From the NCBI GenBank assembly GCA_025458735.1, contig JALORV010000131.1, forward strand, positions 1-6,227: a stretch of DNA of 6,227 nucleotides, in the 5' to 3' direction. The notes beneath the pieces are model-generated. The model worked only from the letters and a program-made list of their open reading frames with translations. It was not told the origin of the DNA and did no database searches. The DNA comes from Burkholderiaceae bacterium. GTDB lineage: Bacteria > Pseudomonadota > Gammaproteobacteria > Burkholderiales > Burkholderiaceae. The position numbers were made by a program, and so were the translations under genes. Shown here piece after piece: positions 4,503 to 6,227 of the stretch; the first letter of the stretch is position 1, and each line of letters opens with the position of its first letter.

Positions 4503-5995
4503 ATGCCCAGTTCCATCCGTCCCTTCGCCCTGCGGCCCATCGCCGCGGCGCTCGCGACCGCGGTCGTCGCCCTCGGCAGCGGCCCGTCGATCGCGCAGCC
4601 GGTGCCGCCGCCGAATCCGGTGAGCGACACGCGGGACCTGGTCGAGGCGGCCCGCCGCGCGCCGCGCAACGATCTGCTGCAGATCTACCGCGAGGCAGTC
4701 GCCAACGACGCCGCCTTCGCGGCCTCGCGCTACCAGCAGCAGGCCGCGCAGGAACTGGTGCCGCAGGCCCGCTCGGCGCTGCTGCCCAATATCGGCGCCA
4801 ACGCGCGGGCCGACAACAACTACTTCAGCACGACCGAACCCGACAACAGCAACAACTACAGCGTCTACGGCGGCGGCATCAACCTGTCGATGCCGCTGTA
4901 TCGCCCGCAGAACTGGGAGGCGCTGGAGCAGGCCAAGATCGCCGTCATGCGCTCCGACCTGACGCTGCAGCAGTCGGCGCAGGACCTGACGCTGCGCGTG
5001 GCCACCGCCTACTTCAACGTGCTGGCGGCGCGCGACCAGCTGATTGCGCTCGAAGCCGCCAAGCGGGCCACGCTGGAACAGCTGCAGCAGGCCCGGCGCG
5101 AGTTCGAGGTCGGCACCAAGACGATCATCGACACCAACGAAGCGCAGGCGCGCTACGACCAGATCGTCGCGCAGGAACAGGTGGCGCTCGGCACGCTGCT
5201 GGTCCGCCGCAGCGAGCTGCAGACGATCATCGGCCGCGACCTCGGCACGCTGGCGCCGCTGCGCGACCGGCCCAACCTGACGCTGCCGCAGCCGAACGAC
5301 ATCATGCAGTGGGTGCGCTCGGCCGAGGACACCAACTACTCGGTGCAGATCGCCCGCGCCAACTACGAGATCGCTGCGCGCGAAGTGCAGCGCCAGCGCG
5401 ACGCCTACAAGCATCAACGCCGGCACGATCGGGCTGCAGCTCAACGTGCCCATTTACACCGGCGGCCTGATCCAGAGCCGAGTGCGCGAGTCGCTGTCGC
5501 TGCAGGACCGGTCCAACGCGGAGCTCGAGTCGGCGCGGCGCACCTCGGCCAACGCGGCGCGCGACGCCTACACGGGGGTGAACTACGGCCTCGCGCAGGT
5601 CAAGGCGCTCGAGTCCGCCGAGGTCTCGGCGCGGACCCAGCTCGACTCCACGCAGCTGGGCTACCAGGTCGGCGTCCGCATTCTGCTCGACGTGCTGAAC
5701 GCCACCACGCAGCTGGTGCAGACGCAGCGCGACCTCAAGCGGCGACTTCCTGCTGGCCGCCCTGCGGCTGAAGGCCTCGACCGGGTCGCTGACCGACGAG
5801 GACGTGGCCGCGGTCAACGCATTGCTCGACGCGGCGGTGCCGCTGACGGTGCCGGACGTGTCACCGAACACGACCTCGCTGCGTCCGCCGCCGGCCAATG
5901 TCACGGCGCCCGCCGTTACACCGCCCGCCGCCCCACCGCCCGCCAGCGGCAGCGCGCCGGCGGCGACCAAGCCGGCCCGCGCCAAGCGGCGCTGA
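4503..5995 (+). pseudogene. tolC: TolC-type outer-membrane efflux channel, broken by two frame-changing lesions
   Basis: TolC-family (OEP) trimers form the outer-membrane and periplasmic exit duct for RND pumps and type I secretion. ATG 4503 has a good GGAG (4491-4494) at an 8-nt spacing. Residues 1-31 are a signal peptide, probably cleaved after SIA. Frame 1 runs 303 codons through the first OEP repeat (LLQIYREAVANDAAF at 58-72; GGGINLSMPLYRP; FEVGTKTIIDTNEAQARYD). At about 5411, after RQRDAYK, the protein continues in another frame with INAGTIGLQLNVPIYTGG. About 25-30 residues, which in relatives start near HYPTLD, are missing. This second part includes LGYQVGVRILLDVLNATTQL and runs to DLKR at 5742. 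It then shifts frame again to DFLLAALRLKASTGSLTDED; relatives have about three more residues (ARY), so 5 or 8 bases seem lost. The last 83 codons end in a Pro/Ala/Thr-rich tail and AKRR. Read from the ATG, the frame leaves TolC after codon 303 and ends at 5771. About 496 TolC codons remain in total. Confidence 0.87.
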
Positions 5996-6011
5996 GCGAA
6001 ACGAGGCAACG

Positions 6012-6227
6012 CTAGGCGCGTCGCTGCGCGGCTGCCTCCACCAGCGGCGCGATGCGCGCGACCGCACGCGCGGTTGCCCCGCGATGCTGCCGGGCGAACT
6101 GAAGCGCTGCTTCGTTCATCTGCGTGCAGCGCGCGGGATCGGCGGCGATCGAGTGCATCGCCGCCACCGCGCCCGCCGCATCGGCAGCGCGCAGCGCGGC
6201 GCCGGCGGCCACCGCATCGTCGGTGGC
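6012..6227 (-). CDS. waaA: WaaA (KdtA) 3-deoxy-D-manno-octulosonic acid transferase, C-terminal part only
   Basis: The last 71 codons of a minus-strand gene that runs off the right edge, ending at TAG (6012-6014). The residues fit the C terminus of WaaA, a membrane-associated GT-B glycosyltransferase that adds Kdo from CMP-Kdo to lipid IVA on the cytosolic face of the inner membrane. The GAALRAADAAGAVAAM helix region is followed by DPARCTQMNEAALQFARQHRGATARA, the usual final helices with the HRGA turn, and a short Arg-rich end. The catalytic and CMP-Kdo binding parts are outside the window, so the call rests on this tail and on the position beside tolC, a neighbourhood I recall from proteobacteria. 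The gene converges on tolC with a 16-nt gap and no obvious terminator between them. Confidence 0.75.
   Translation of the reverse strand, partial: ATDDAVAAGAALRAADAAGAVAAMHSIAADPARCTQMNEAALQFARQHRGATARAVARIAPLVEAAAQRRA

Noticed and set aside
4485..5453. A 322-codon minus-strand open frame opposite tolC
   Set aside because: It is Val/Gly/Arg/His-rich and fully antisense to well-preserved TolC sequence; it has no motif and no ribosome site.
4298..5995. Programmed frameshifting as an explanation of the split rhodanese and tolC frames
   Set aside because: Conserved residues are missing at each junction, which frameshifting cannot restore, and I see no slippery heptamer at the junctions.
1..6227. 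CRISPR arrays, insertion sequences, integrases, attachment sites, toxin or defence genes
   Set aside because: No regularly spaced repeats, transposase motifs or paired attachment repeats were seen. A tRNA at the edge alone is not evidence for an integrated element.

Overview
The window looks like chromosomal DNA from a high-GC proteobacterium, most likely a betaproteobacterium. The best evidence is the set of same-strand genes on the right: a TetR regulator, a Pcm-family methyltransferase, a single-domain rhodanese and a TolC outer-membrane channel, converging on the end of waaA (Kdo transferase of lipid A assembly). A pcm-tolC operon is known from Stenotrophomonas, and I recall the same order from betaproteobacteria. 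The Pcm and rhodanese residues look more betaproteobacterial to me, but I ran no database search.

Left part (1-2245), all on the minus strand: an orphan Wzz/chain-length-determinant-like inner-membrane protein is followed 13 nt later by thiD (thiamin pyrimidine kinase). About 165 nt further on is the 5' end of a tRNA gene with its own sigma70-type promoter, cut by the window edge. Middle (2246-2804): a 559-nt divergent spacer. Its right end carries a clear promoter for the TetR gene, with a perfect operator-like palindrome over the expected transcription start and a second palindrome just upstream of the -35 box. The rest holds no gene I can support, apart from one weak 25-codon candidate.

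Right part (2805-6227): tetR, a hairpin, and then a tightly packed pcm - rhodanese - tolC unit (1-nt overlap, then a 14-nt gap). The last two genes are broken. The rhodanese has lost its middle, including the active-site cysteine loop, and the two remaining pieces are in different frames. tolC has two breaks: a missing piece of roughly 25-30 codons near 5411 and a loss of a few bases near 5743. The reading frames on either side of every break are otherwise clean. That points to very recent deletion or to sequence missing from the assembly, not to old decay. waaA converges on tolC with a 16-nt gap.

I found no CRISPR array, insertion sequence, phage gene or recognisable new defence or biosynthetic system. 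The points most worth checking are the three clustered lesions, the autoregulatory-looking TetR promoter and operator, and the Pcm-like protein that lacks the usual catalytic motif.
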